A stretch of 48,027 nucleotides of DNA. Origin: Gammaproteobacteria bacterium. GTDB lineage: Bacteria > Pseudomonadota > Gammaproteobacteria > Natronospirales > REEB76. Positions 40,101 to 48,027 of the stretch are shown in pieces. The DNA is taken from positions 1 to 48,027 of the forward strand of contig JAGWLP010000004.1 in NCBI GenBank assembly GCA_028864905.1, in the 5' to 3' direction. The first letter of the stretch is position 1. Each line of letters opens with the position of its first letter. Under the pieces are notes generated by a model. It searched no databases. It was given only the letters and a program-made list of their open reading frames with translations, and was not told the origin of the DNA. A program made the translations under genes and the position numbers.

Positions 40101-41426
40101 ATGACCCCTGCCGATCTTGTCATTCACGCGCGCTGGGTGATTCCGGTCGAGCCCGAGGGCGCGATCCTGGAACAGCACGCCATCGTGGTGCGTGACGGGC
40201 GCATTCTGGCGCTGCTGCCGAGTGCCGAAGCCCGGCGCCAATACCACGCCCACACCGGCGTTGAACTGCCCGACCATGTGCTGATTCCCGGTTTCGTGAA
40301 CGCCCACACGCACACCGCCATGTCGCTGCTGCGAGGTGCGGCCGAGGATCCGTCGCTCACGCTCTCGCTGCCAGAGCCTGCATGGACAACGCAAAGCCGC
40401 TGGATGAGCGCCGAGTTCGCGCGTGACGGCAGCGAATTGGCCATGGTACGCATGCTGCGCAGCGGCACCACCTGTTTCAACGACATGTACTTCTTTCCCG
40501 ATGTTACTGCCGAGGCCGCGCAGCGCTGCGGTTTGCGTGCCTGTCTGGGCATGATCGTTACCGAGGCTCCTTCTGCCTGGGCCGGCGGAGCGCGCGAATA
40601 CCTTGCCAAAGGCACGGCGCTGCGTGACCGGCACAAGGATGAACCGCTGCTGAGCTTCGCATTCGCACCCATCGCTCCCTGTACCATGGCCGCGTCGCGG
40701 CTGCAGGAAATCCGCACGCTGGCCGATGAATTGGATGTACCGGTGCATGCGGAACTCAATGCCACAGCCGCAGAAATCCAGCTTAGCCTGCAGCAACACG
40801 CTCAGCGTCCGCTGGCGCACCTGGCCGCGCTTGGATGGCTGACATCAAATCTCATTGCCGTGTACATGACGCTGCCGACTGATTCCGAAATCGCCGGACT
40901 TGCACGCGCCGGCGTACAGGTGGTGCACTGTCCGGAATCGAGTCTGAGACTCGCCCGCGGTTTCTGCCCGCTGGCGAAGCTCCTGGCCGCGGGTGTAAAC
41001 GTCGCGCTCGGTACCGGCGGCAGTGCTTTCGACATGCTCGCCGAGATGCGCTGTGGGGCATTGCTTGCCAAAGCCGTGGTTGGCGATGCGGCGGCGGTAC
41101 CCCCCGCGAGCGCGCTGCGCATGGCCACGCTCAACGGCGCGCGCGCGCTCGGACTCGATCAGGCCACGGGTTCGTTGCTGCCGGGGAAATGGGCGGACTT
41201 GGCGGCCGTGGACATGAACGTTCCCGAGTGCCAGCCGCTGTACGATCCGCTGTCGCAGCTGGTGTACGGCGCCAGCCGCAGGCAGGTGAGCGATGTCTGG
41301 GTAGCCGGCCGGCAATTGTTGCGCGCCGGCGCACTCACCACGCTGGATCAGGATGCGATCCTCGCGCGCGCCGCGCGCTGGCAGGAACCTGGCCGCAGTG
41401 CCACGCCCGAGGCCGCAAGCGCATGA
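40101..41426 (+). CDS. MtaD-like amidohydrolase (TRZ/ATZ family) with degenerate metal site
   Basis: Homologue of 5'-methylthioadenosine/S-adenosylhomocysteine deaminase, 441 residues, in the mtaD-ubiG-mupP position. The first metal pair is kept (His69 and His71 in NAHTHTAM) and core segments such as [32 protein letters not shown] and [13 protein letters not shown] are well conserved. Yet HAPYT is IAPCT (Ile191), the HxHET motif reads ELNAT (Asn220, Ala221), the metal His in AVHMT is Tyr255, and GTDGAASNND is GTGGSAF (Gly306, shortened loop). These include three of the usual metal or catalytic ligands, so deaminase activity is doubtful. No ribosome binding site precedes the ATG. I withhold the symbol mtaD for that reason. 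Confidence 0.85.
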   Translation: MTPADLVIHARWVIPVEPEGAILEQHAIVVRDGRILALLPSAEARRQYHAHTGVELPDHVLIPGFVNAHTHTAMSLLRGAAEDPSLTLSLPEPAWTTQSRWMSAEFARDGSELAMVRMLRSGTTCFNDMYFFPDVTAEAAQRCGLRACLGMIVTEAPSAWAGGAREYLAKGTALRDRHKDEPLLSFAFAPIAPCTMAASRLQEIRTLADELDVPVHAELNATAAEIQLSLQQHAQRPLAHLAALGWLTSNLIAVYMTLPTDSEIAGLARAGVQVVHCPESSLRLARGFCPLAKLLAAGVNVALGTGGSAFDMLAEMRCGALLAKAVVGDAAAVPPASALRMATLNGARALGLDQATGSLLPGKWADLAAVDMNVPECQPLYDPLSQLVYGASRRQVSDVWVAGRQLLRAGALTTLDQDAILARAARWQEPGRSATPEAASA

Positions 41427-42133
41427 GCTCCATGCACACCAACCTGGACCGGCGCGAGATTTCCAAATTTGACGCGCTGGCCTCGCGCTGGTGGGACCCG
41501 CAGGGCGAGTTCCGCACGCTGCACCACATCAATCCGCTGCGGCTGGCATACATCGAACAGCGCGCCGCACTGAAAAACCAGCGTGCGCTCGACATCGGCT
41601 GCGGCGGCGGTCTGCTCGCGGAAGCCATGGCGGAGCGCGGCGCCGAGGTCACCGGCATCGACATGGCCGATGAGGCGCTCGCCGTGGCGCGCTTGCATCT
41701 GCACGAATCCGGCCTGCAGGTGCACTACCGCAAGATCAGCGCCGAAGCGCTGGCGGCGGAAGCGCCGGCGCAGTTCAACGTGGTGACCTGCATGGAAATG
41801 CTGGAGCACGTGCCGCAGCCGGAATCCGTGGTGCGCGCCTGTGCGACCCTGATCAAACCCGGCGGCCAGGTGTTTTTCTCCACGCTCAATCGCAACCTGA
41901 AATCCTTCATGCTGGCCATTGTCGGCGCCGAGTACGCGCTGCGGTTGCTGCCGCGCGGCACGCACGAATACGCCAAATTCATCCGCCCGTCCGAACTGGA
42001 CGCCTGGGCGCGTGGCGCCGGACTGGAACTGCGCGGCAGCACCGGCCTGCACTACAACCCGGTGACCCGCGACTACCGTCTGGGCGGCCGCTTGGACGTC
42101 AACTACTTCCTGCACTACAGGCGACCGGATTGA
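41423..42133 (+). CDS. ubiG: Ubiquinone biosynthesis O-methyltransferase (UbiG)
   Basis: SAM-dependent methyltransferase that performs both O-methylations in ubiquinone synthesis. The 236-residue protein has the family start [29 protein letters not shown], motif [26 protein letters not shown], and the membrane-interacting region [28 protein letters not shown]. The ATG overlaps the stop of the preceding gene (ATGA); an ATG three codons later is also possible. It is followed by mupP with a short overlap. Confidence 0.96.
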   Translation: MSSMHTNLDRREISKFDALASRWWDPQGEFRTLHHINPLRLAYIEQRAALKNQRALDIGCGGGLLAEAMAERGAEVTGIDMADEALAVARLHLHESGLQVHYRKISAEALAAEAPAQFNVVTCMEMLEHVPQPESVVRACATLIKPGGQVFFSTLNRNLKSFMLAIVGAEYALRLLPRGTHEYAKFIRPSELDAWARGAGLELRGSTGLHYNPVTRDYRLGGRLDVNYFLHYRRPD

Positions 42134-42135
42134 GC

Positions 42136-42825
42136 ATGCAACTCGTTTTGTTCGACCTTGACGGCACCTTGCTGGACACTGCGCCCGACCTGGGCGCAGC
42201 GCTCAACACCTTGCGTGCGGGACACAGCCTGCCGCCGCTGCCCGCCGAGCGCATCCGCCCACTGGTCTCGCACGGCTCCCCGGCCCTGCTCAAGCTGGGT
42301 TTCGGCATCGAGCCGCAGGATTCACGCTATGCCGGCATGCGCGCGCAATTACTGGATGTTTACCGCACCCGTCTCAGCCGGGAGACCCGGTTTTTCCCTG
42401 GCGTGGAAAGTCTGCTGGACAAGCTGGAGCAACGCGCTCTGCGCTGGGGCATCGTCACCAACAAGCCCGCAGCGCTCACCCAACCGCTGGTCGAGGCCTT
42501 TCATCTGTACACGCGTGCGGCTTGCGTGGTGAGCGGCGACAGCACACCGCGGCGCAAGCCGCATCCCGACCAGTTGCTGCACGCCTGTGCCCTGTCCGGA
42601 GTCGAGCCGCAAGCCGCCGCCTACGTAGGCGATGCCGCGCGCGATGTTGCGGCCGCACACTCTGCCGGCATGCGCGCGGTGGTGGCCCTGTATGGCTACA
42701 TCGGCGAGGACGAGCAGCCGCAAAACTGGCAGGCCGATGGACTGCTGGTCGCGCCCGCCGACCTGCTCGGGTGGCTGAACGCACAAGCCTTGATCCCGCC
42801 GGTGCTGAATGGTGTTGCGTCATGA
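42136..42825 (+). CDS. mupP: HAD phosphatase, probably N-acetylmuramic acid 6-phosphate phosphatase (MupP)
   Basis: HAD-family hydrolase of 229 residues with FDLDGTLLDTAPDLG (nucleophile Asp), VTNKPAALT, RKPHPDQLL and YVGDAARDVAAA. Sequence alone would suggest phosphoglycolate phosphatase (Gph). The position directly after ubiG and close to yciK is where Pseudomonas carries mupP, whose product dephosphorylates MurNAc 6-phosphate in cell-wall recycling, so I favour that role by context. The ATG at 42136 is preferred over a TTG at 42130 that would overlap the ubiG stop. Its stop overlaps the rmuC start. Confidence 0.75.
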   Translation: MQLVLFDLDGTLLDTAPDLGAALNTLRAGHSLPPLPAERIRPLVSHGSPALLKLGFGIEPQDSRYAGMRAQLLDVYRTRLSRETRFFPGVESLLDKLEQRALRWGIVTNKPAALTQPLVEAFHLYTRAACVVSGDSTPRRKPHPDQLLHACALSGVEPQAAAYVGDAARDVAAAHSAGMRAVVALYGYIGEDEQPQNWQADGLLVAPADLLGWLNAQALIPPVLNGVAS

Positions 42826-44045
42826 CCGCAGCGCTGGCCGTCATCGCGCTGATTGTCGGCTTGTTGGCCGGATACCTGGCTGCCACATTGCTCACCCACC
42901 GGCGTCTCGGCGAATTGCACATGGAACTCGCGGAGCTGCGCGCCAAATCCGAGGCCCTGAACGGCACGCACGAGCAGATGGAAAACACCTTCAAGGCATT
43001 GGCCGGCGATGCATTGCGCGCCACCAGCCAGTCGCTGCTGGAACTCGCGGGCCAGAATCTCGGCAAGTTCCAGGCCGAAGCCAGGGGTGATCTGGAAAAA
43101 AGACAGCAGGCCTTTGCGGAACTCGTAAAGCCCATCGGCGAAACCCTGAAGAAAACCGAGCAGCAGCTGCGTGAAATCGAAAAAGAACGGCGTGAATCCT
43201 TCGGCAGCATCACCAGCCACCTCAAGCTCATGGCGCAGGGGCAGCAGCAGCTGGAGGCGGAAACCCGCAATTTGGTGAATGCCCTGCGCCGCCCGGAAGT
43301 ACGCGGCCGCTGGGGTGAGATTACGCTGCGACGCCTGGCGGAACTCGCCGGCATGGTGGAACGCTGCGACTTCTACGAGCAGGAAACCCGGGAAAGCGGA
43401 GATGGCCGGCAGCGGCCCGACATGGTGATCCGCCTGCCGGACAACCGCACGCTGGTGGTGGATGCTAAGACGCCGCTCGACAGTTACCTGTCGGCCACCG
43501 AGGCCGGCAGCGACGAGCAACGCGCGGCGCATTTGGCGCAGCACGCGCGCAAGGTGCGCGAGCGCATCCGGGAGCTCGCCAGCAAAAAATACTGGGATCA
43601 GTTCGACAACAGCCCGGACTTCGTAATTCTGTTCATTCCCGGCGACCAGTTCCTCAGCGCGGCGCTCGACCGCGAGCCCGGCCTGATTGAAGAAGCCCTG
43701 CGCCAGAAAGTCATGCTCGCCACGCCCACCAGTTTCATGGCGCTGCTCAAGGCCGTGGCCTACGGTTGGCGGCAGGTGGCGCTGGCGGAGAATGCCGAGG
43801 CCATCCGCGAGCTGGCTGAAACCCTGCACCAGCGCTTGGCCACGTTTGCCGAGCACGTGGACAGCGTGGGCCGCGCCCTGGATCTGAGTGTCAAGAATTA
43901 CAACAAGGCGGTGGGCTCGCTGGAACGCCAGGTGTTGCCCGCGGCGCGCCGCTTCACCGAACTCGGCGTCCAGGCGAAAAAGGAACTGCCTACGCTTGAT
44001 CCCGTGGAAACCGCGCCGCGCCTCGGCAACGACGCCAAGGAATGA
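42822..44045 (+). CDS. rmuC: DNA recombination protein RmuC
   Basis: RmuC limits some forms of inverted-repeat recombination in E. coli; the core resembles a restriction-endonuclease fold. The 407-residue protein starts with a membrane helix (about 3-24, ALAVIALIVGLLAGYLAATLL), then a long coiled coil (about 30-150), then the conserved core with VRGRWGEITLRRLAELAGM, DMVIRLPDNRTLVVDAKTPLDSYLSA and TPTSFMALLKAVAYGWRQ. The ATG overlaps the mupP stop. It is inserted between mupP and yciK, which are adjacent in Pseudomonas, and overlaps the next gene by 4 bases. Confidence 0.93.
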   Translation: MTAALAVIALIVGLLAGYLAATLLTHRRLGELHMELAELRAKSEALNGTHEQMENTFKALAGDALRATSQSLLELAGQNLGKFQAEARGDLEKRQQAFAELVKPIGETLKKTEQQLREIEKERRESFGSITSHLKLMAQGQQQLEAETRNLVNALRRPEVRGRWGEITLRRLAELAGMVERCDFYEQETRESGDGRQRPDMVIRLPDNRTLVVDAKTPLDSYLSATEAGSDEQRAAHLAQHARKVRERIRELASKKYWDQFDNSPDFVILFIPGDQFLSAALDREPGLIEEALRQKVMLATPTSFMALLKAVAYGWRQVALAENAEAIRELAETLHQRLATFAEHVDSVGRALDLSVKNYNKAVGSLERQVLPAARRFTELGVQAKKELPTLDPVETAPRLGNDAKE

Positions 44046-44875
44046 ACCTCGCCGAAGAAGCACGACGCAGACTCGCCGCCGCACCCGCCGATCTGCGCTT
44101 CGCCGTGCTGTTTGCGCCACATGCGCAACGCAGCGTGCTGACCACGTTGTTCGCGGTCTATCTCGAAATTCGCGAGATCTTGCGGGAGTGCTCCGATGCC
44201 GACGTGGCGCGCGCCAAGCTCGGCTGGTGGCGGGAAGAGATTGCGCTGCTCGCCGGGCACCGGGCGCGCCATCCGCTGAGCATCCGGCTCGACCAACTAA
44301 TCGGCGACGTGGCCCTGCCAACGGAACCGCTGTACGAAATCATCGAGAGCGTCGCCAGAGACATTGACGCCGCAGCGTTCCACGATTTCGATGAAGTGGA
44401 GAAATACTGCCGCCAACGCGGCGGTGCGCTCACGGAACTGACGACGGCACTTGCCGGAGCTTGCATACCCGGCACTCTGGCCGCTGCACGCCTGCTCGGC
44501 CGGAGCTGGCAACTCGCGGACATCGTCGTGAACGGGCTGGTGTATGCCGAACACGGGCGCATTTACTTCGCATCCGACGATTTGCGCAAACATGGCATCG
44601 ATCGTCACGTTTCCGGAGCAGCGCATTCCTTCGCCGGTGTGCAGGCCTTGCTCGCGGATTACGCTGCGCGCGCACGCGCACTGCATGCCACGGCGCTGGC
44701 GCAGACTGAAGTCACCTGGTCAGACCTGAGTGCGGGTCTCGTTCTGGGTGGATTGGCGCAGGCACGCCTGAAGAAATTTGCGCGCACCGGTTACCCCAAG
44801 GCAGCTGCGCCGGTAGAATTGCAGCCCTTTGCGCAACTGTGGACGGCGTGGCGCAGCGCCCGCCGCGCCCGCTGA
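44042..44875 (+). CDS. Squalene/phytoene synthase-like protein, catalytic Asp motifs missing
   Basis: All-helical protein of 277 residues of the squalene/phytoene synthase superfamily (COG1562-type). Recognisable features are LFAVYLEIREIL, KLGWWREEIALL and the ALAGAC and LLGRSWQLADIVV segments. True prenyl synthases have two Asp-rich motifs (DDIVD-type and NILRDxxED-type) for Mg-diphosphate; here the first reads EIREIL and the second DIVVNGLVYAEHGRIYF, so catalysis on prenyl diphosphates is unlikely. Similar non-catalytic members include the mitochondrial complex I assembly factor NDUFAF6. It overlaps rmuC by 4 bases and precedes yciK. I cannot name its function. Confidence 0.75.
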   Translation: MNLAEEARRRLAAAPADLRFAVLFAPHAQRSVLTTLFAVYLEIREILRECSDADVARAKLGWWREEIALLAGHRARHPLSIRLDQLIGDVALPTEPLYEIIESVARDIDAAAFHDFDEVEKYCRQRGGALTELTTALAGACIPGTLAAARLLGRSWQLADIVVNGLVYAEHGRIYFASDDLRKHGIDRHVSGAAHSFAGVQALLADYAARARALHATALAQTEVTWSDLSAGLVLGGLAQARLKKFARTGYPKAAAPVELQPFAQLWTAWRSARRAR

Positions 44876-44896
44876 CAACTCACGGCACCATCACCG

Positions 44897-45655
44897 ATGA
44901 CGACCTCCAGCATTCCCGCCGCTTATGCTCCGCCGCAGAACCTGCTCAGAGACCGCGTGATTCTTGTTACCGGCGCGGGCGACGGCATTGGCCGCGCCGT
45001 CAGCCGTGGTCTCGCAGCCTACGGCGCCACCGTGGTGCTGCTGGGCAAGACCATCAAGAAACTGGAATCCGTGTACGACGAAATCGTGCAGGCCGGCGGG
45101 CCGCTGCCGGGCATTTATCCCATGGACCTGCGCGGCGCCACGTACAAGGATTATGCAGACTTGGCCGCGGTGCTCGAAAAGGAATACGGCAAGCTCGACG
45201 GCCTGTTGCACAACGCCGGCATGCTCGGTGAACGCGCACCGATTGAGCATCACGAAGTGCAGATCTGGCAGCAGGTCATGCTGGTAAATCTCACCGCGCC
45301 TTTCCTGTTCACCAAGGCCTGTCTACCGTTGCTGTACAAATCGCCCGACGCTTCCGTGGTATTCACCGCCAGCAGCGTGGGCCGCAAACCGCGCGCCTAC
45401 TGGGCAGCCTACGCCGTGTCCAAGGCCGGGCTCGAAGCGCTGTCCGCCCTGCTCGCGGATGAAACCGAATTCCGCGGCACGTTGCGCGTCAACAGCCTCA
45501 ATCCCGGCGCGGTGCGCACCGAAATGCGCCGCCTTGCATTTCCGGCGGAGGACCGCAGCCAGTTGCGTGCTCCCGAGCAGTTGTTGCCGGCCTACCTTTA
45601 TCTATTGGGGCCCGACAGCCGCGGCCAAACCGGGCAACAATTCGAGATCCCGTGA
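44897..45655 (+). CDS. yciK: YciK-type short-chain dehydrogenase
   Basis: NAD(P)-dependent oxidoreductase of unknown substrate, 252 residues. It has the cofactor motif VTGAGDGIGRA, LLHNAGMLGE, the catalytic Ser in FTASSVGRK and Tyr-Lys in AAYAVSKAGLEAL. The LLGKTIKKLESVYDEI region and the C-terminal GPDSRGQTGQQFEI are characteristic of YciK. In Pseudomonas yciK follows mupP; here two genes separate them. No strong ribosome binding site is seen. Confidence 0.9.
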   Translation: MTTSSIPAAYAPPQNLLRDRVILVTGAGDGIGRAVSRGLAAYGATVVLLGKTIKKLESVYDEIVQAGGPLPGIYPMDLRGATYKDYADLAAVLEKEYGKLDGLLHNAGMLGERAPIEHHEVQIWQQVMLVNLTAPFLFTKACLPLLYKSPDASVVFTASSVGRKPRAYWAAYAVSKAGLEALSALLADETEFRGTLRVNSLNPGAVRTEMRRLAFPAEDRSQLRAPEQLLPAYLYLLGPDSRGQTGQQFEIP

Positions 45656-45761
45656 TTCGCCGGAACACAGAGTGATGCCAGGGTCACCGCGGGGCTAGCC
45701 GGAAATCCGCCGCTTGTGTACAGTCTGGCGCTCCAACCACACAGTCATCGGGAGACAGGAC

Positions 45762-46310
45762 ATGGAAAAGACCACCAAACTCCTGGGGGGATGGGGTTAC
45801 ATTCTGCTTATCGCCGGCAGCGTTCTCGGCTCACTTACTTTCGTGTTTCACCTTGTAGCGCTCGCGGGCTGCATTTGCCTGCTGATCGCGTTTTACCGGG
45901 CGAGTAACGAATTGGGCCAGCGGAAAATCTGGCGCAACATACTTGTTGCAATCGTGCTGTATATCGTTGCTTCGCTGTTGGTGATCTTCGTAGTCGGCTC
46001 CGCACTCATGGCGGCATTCCACGGCGGTGCCGCGGGTACGAGCGCGTTCACCAGCGGTGCCATCGGCGGCGGACTCGTTGCCTGGGTGCTGTGGATGATC
46101 GGCGCGTGGTTTTGGTACCAGGCTTCGATTCCACTCTCGGAAAGCACCGGCGTCGGTCTTTACAAGACCGGCGGCCTGCTGATCTTTATCGGCGCGATTA
46201 CGGTGATTGTTTTTGGCCTGGGCGCCATCGTGATGCTGATCGGTGAAATCATGCAGACCGTGGCGTTCTTCACCACTACCGAGAAAGTCCCGGCCAATTC
46301 GCCGGCCTGA
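45762..46310 (+). CDS. DUF996-type integral membrane protein
   Basis: Conserved membrane protein of unknown function, 182 residues. It begins MEKTTKLLGGWGYILLIAGS and has about four to five hydrophobic segments, with a Gly/Ala-rich loop in the middle and a region GLYKTGGLLIFIGAITVIVFGLGAIVMLIG, which resembles the DUF996 family. GGGAGA lies about 7 bases before the ATG. It is a single gene between yciK (106 bases upstream) and a strong hairpin terminator. The family name is from memory and is the less certain part; membrane location is clear. Confidence 0.75.
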   Translation: MEKTTKLLGGWGYILLIAGSVLGSLTFVFHLVALAGCICLLIAFYRASNELGQRKIWRNILVAIVLYIVASLLVIFVVGSALMAAFHGGAAGTSAFTSGAIGGGLVAWVLWMIGAWFWYQASIPLSESTGVGLYKTGGLLIFIGAITVIVFGLGAIVMLIGEIMQTVAFFTTTEKVPANSPA

Positions 46311-46329
46311 ACGTTAAAAGCTAACTATT

Positions 46330-46364
46330 AACAATCGCCGCCTTATCGTGAGGCGGCGATTGTT
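46330..46364 (+). terminator. Bidirectional hairpin terminator
   Basis: A perfect 14-bp inverted repeat (AACAATCGCCGCCT and AGGCGGCGATTGTT) with a 7-nt loop lies between two converging genes. Flanks are A/T-rich on both sides, with no long T run, so termination is likely but not ideal in either direction. Confidence 0.65.
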
Positions 46365-46416
46365 GGTTATTGTCACGCAAGATTCCGCAGGTCGTAGAAG
46401 TCGCAGGTAATCCACA

Positions 46417-47478
46417 TCATCTACGATGTCTAGTGGACGTAACGTTATCTATGATCTTCCGTATCTGCATCACAAATTCTTGTGTATCGAGAAAATAGTT
46501 TGGGTAAGCCTTTTTAAGAACATTAATTGGTCCTGCTGATACCAAAACAGCCTCAATTGGTTCACCTGCTTTTGTACGTTGCTCAATCTGCCCGTACGCA
46601 GAATTTGCCTGCTCAAGGTTCGTCATCGAAAATGGTTGTATCCTTACTGTTCGATTCCCTGAATCGAGAGTGATTAGATGATAAGCCCCTGATCCTCTTG
46701 AAGCTAAAATTTTGTCGGCAGCAATTGCGAATCCCTGAAGTTTATCTAGCACGCGTAGTGATTGTTCTGCATTTGCAAGCAGCTTAAAGACCTGCTCTCT
46801 AGTGTAGCTCTCATATCCCGGAACCGCTGGTGTCTTCTCAACAACGGCTAGCGCTGCTCCCGCATTCGCAAAAAAGCTGCGCCACTCTTGTTCTCCTTGT
46901 CCAGACTTCAAAGCCTGCCCGAGAAAGGTTCCCATCGTCTCAACAGCCGTCGCCCATGCGTGTTGCCTACGAGTTCGGAATTGTAATTCCAGCAGTAGGC
47001 CGTTATAGGCAGAAACATTTGTGTTCACGTACCTATAAACAAGATGGATGCTACGGTAACCATCTGCTTTGGGTTCTTTGATGTAATCTTTGGAAGATGT
47101 AAGCTCATGTTTAAAGTGAGCCCCACGGTACGCACTTTCAAGTTTGCGCACCTTTCTGATGGAGCCAAGTATTGCCCTTAAGCCACCGATGTCTTGCATC
47201 CTGGCAAGTTGCATCCCGTGAAACCGCTGTAGCTTTAAAATAACTGATGGAGCGCGTTTTAATCTCTGGGCCACAATGGCTTTTGCGTCTATGAATGCAA
47301 GTTTTTGTCGAAGCGTCGCTTGAAACGTATTCATGGGATATCCATGGCAGGCTCGCCAATTCGCAAGAACTTCACCAGCCCAGTCCTGGTCTGTATCTGA
47401 ACACGATTGAGGAGCTATCAAAATAGCTCCGGCCCGATTGACTTGACTCCTTGAGTACCGTGGTCTAATAAATGTCAT
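46417..47478 (-). CDS. RelA/SpoT synthetase-domain protein, possible toxic small alarmone synthetase
   Basis: Standalone pyrophosphokinase-fold protein of 353 residues from the ATG at 47478 (AGGA 5 bases upstream; in-frame starts up to 47526 are weaker). Synthetase motifs look complete: Arg72, Lys74, Ser78 and Lys82 in RLKRAPSVILKLQ; Asp96 in MQDIGGLRAIL; KDYIKEPKADGYRSIH (from 130) with Tyr141; and Glu164 in LELQFRTRRQHAW. There is no HD hydrolase, TGS or ACT domain. Rows I counted are about 47-48% GC against about 63% in nearby core genes, pointing to horizontal gain. Related standalone enzymes make alarmones or, as toxSAS, pyrophosphorylate tRNA or make (p)ppApp in anti-phage systems. No antitoxin gene is evident. 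Confidence 0.8.
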   Translation of the reverse strand: MTFIRPRYSRSQVNRAGAILIAPQSCSDTDQDWAGEVLANWRACHGYPMNTFQATLRQKLAFIDAKAIVAQRLKRAPSVILKLQRFHGMQLARMQDIGGLRAILGSIRKVRKLESAYRGAHFKHELTSSKDYIKEPKADGYRSIHLVYRYVNTNVSAYNGLLLELQFRTRRQHAWATAVETMGTFLGQALKSGQGEQEWRSFFANAGAALAVVEKTPAVPGYESYTREQVFKLLANAEQSLRVLDKLQGFAIAADKILASRGSGAYHLITLDSGNRTVRIQPFSMTNLEQANSAYGQIEQRTKAGEPIEAVLVSAGPINVLKKAYPNYFLDTQEFVMQIRKIIDNVTSTRHRR

Positions 47479-47572
47479 CGGATTCCTATAGTCCCTTTTG
47501 GCTAAAAGTTCGCGCTCCATTGACACGAATACGCCGTATCCAAAATACCTGGCTTAGAATGCCTTTTTATCC

Positions 47573-48027
47573 TCACGACGGATAGGGCTTGCCGTCTTTA
47601 TGCGTGAAGCCGGGGGAACCGGCGCGGATAGCCAGATCAATGTCGGGATAATCCACGCCATCGCCTTTGGGATTGCGCGTGCCAATTTCGAGTATTACCG
47701 CTTCTTTGCCGCTGCGGTTCTGCAGCTGGTGGCCGTCCGGATCGCCCGCCTTGAATCCTGCACAGTCACCAGCCCGCAGGATTTCCTCGCCGCTGTTCGT
47801 GACCAGCACCACCTCGCCCTCCAGCACCCAGACAAACTCGTCTTCGGTTTCGTGCCAGTGACGCTGACTCGACCAGACACCGGGCGGCAGGCGCAACAAA
47901 TTGACGCCGAACTGCGTGAGACCGGCGGCGTTGCCCAGCCGCGAGCGCGTGCGTTTGCAGCAGGGCTGGTCATAGGGCTCGGGATAGCCGCTGCCCTGCC
48001 GGATCGGCGCGTTTTCAATCTTGATCT
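47573..48027 (-). CDS. Cupin-domain protein, 5' end outside window
   Basis: Partial gene; 150 residues are visible and the frame is open to the right edge. The cupin motif 1 is HWHETEDEFVWVLEGE and motif 2 is GDPDGHQLQNRSG, together giving the His, His, Glu, His metal ligands. A segment before motif 1 (PYDQPCCKRTRSRLGNAAGLTQFGVN) and an extension after it (NPKGDGVDYPDIDLAIR) match a common small family of single-cupin proteins that lacks a known substrate. Base composition is like the core genome. It is upstream of the RelA/SpoT-domain gene on the same strand, with 94 bases between, and is probably unrelated to it. Confidence 0.85.
   Translation of the reverse strand, partial: IKIENAPIRQGSGYPEPYDQPCCKRTRSRLGNAAGLTQFGVNLLRLPPGVWSSQRHWHETEDEFVWVLEGEVVLVTNSGEEILRAGDCAGFKAGDPDGHQLQNRSGKEAVILEIGTRNPKGDGVDYPDIDLAIRAGSPGFTHKDGKPYPS

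Overview
The window is a gene-dense, high-GC chromosomal segment from a gammaproteobacterium. The evidence is gene order: thrS-infC-rpmI-rplT-pheS-pheT-ihfA-merR, gyrA-serC-hisC-aroA-cmk-rpsA-ihfB-lapA-lapB and mtaD-ubiG-mupP-yciK are blocks known from that class. A rhombosortase, a type II secretion operon and pabB behind fabF suggest a Xanthomonadales- or Nevskiales-like lineage, but I cannot fix the genus. Nearly everything is core genome. The only clearly foreign-looking gene is a lower-GC RelA/SpoT-domain gene near the right edge.

Layout. 1-4447 (minus): fatty-acid genes fabD, fabG, acpP and fabF, then a pabB that runs off the left edge. 4476-5105 (minus): rhombosortase gene rrtA. 5188-10738 (plus): type II secretion genes gspG to gspN, all overlapping or abutting. 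10869-14207 (plus): a large GAF/PAS/GGDEF/EAL c-di-GMP protein. 14283-22262 (minus): tRNA-Val, thrS, infC, rpmI, rplT, pheS, pheT, ihfA, a MerR-type regulator and tRNA-Pro. 22389-25467 (minus): a cysteine-synthase-like gene and uvrB. 25530-27848 (plus): an aminotransferase, tRNA-Asn and a family 2 glycosyltransferase. 27852-39714 (minus): gdx, galU, lapB, lapA, ihfB, rpsA, cmk, aroA, hisC, serC, gyrA. 40101-46310 (plus): mtaD-like, ubiG, mupP, rmuC, a squalene/phytoene-synthase-like gene, yciK and a DUF996-type membrane protein. 46417-48027 (minus): the RelA/SpoT-domain gene and a cupin gene cut by the right edge.

How the genes work together. The left part makes fatty acids and p-aminobenzoate precursors. 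The gsp operon builds the pseudopilus and inner-membrane platform of a type II secretion machine, and the divergently placed rhombosortase probably processes surface proteins exported by it. The middle is translation (two tRNA synthetases, IF3, L35, L20, S1) plus both IHF subunits. The right part joins amino-acid synthesis, DNA gyrase, ubiquinone synthesis, cell-wall recycling and LPS control (LapA/LapB, GalU).

The points most worth a second look are: (1) a perfect 7-bp hairpin with a 7-nt loop just upstream of the thrS ribosome binding site, whose loop reads like the anticodon loop of tRNA-Thr(GGU), a probable autoregulatory tRNA mimic; (2) an MtaD homologue that keeps the fold motifs but has lost most metal ligands; (3) the lone RelA/SpoT-domain gene with intact synthetase motifs; (4) infC starting with ATC; (5) a long structured leader before mtaD whose best ribosome binding site is in the wrong place.
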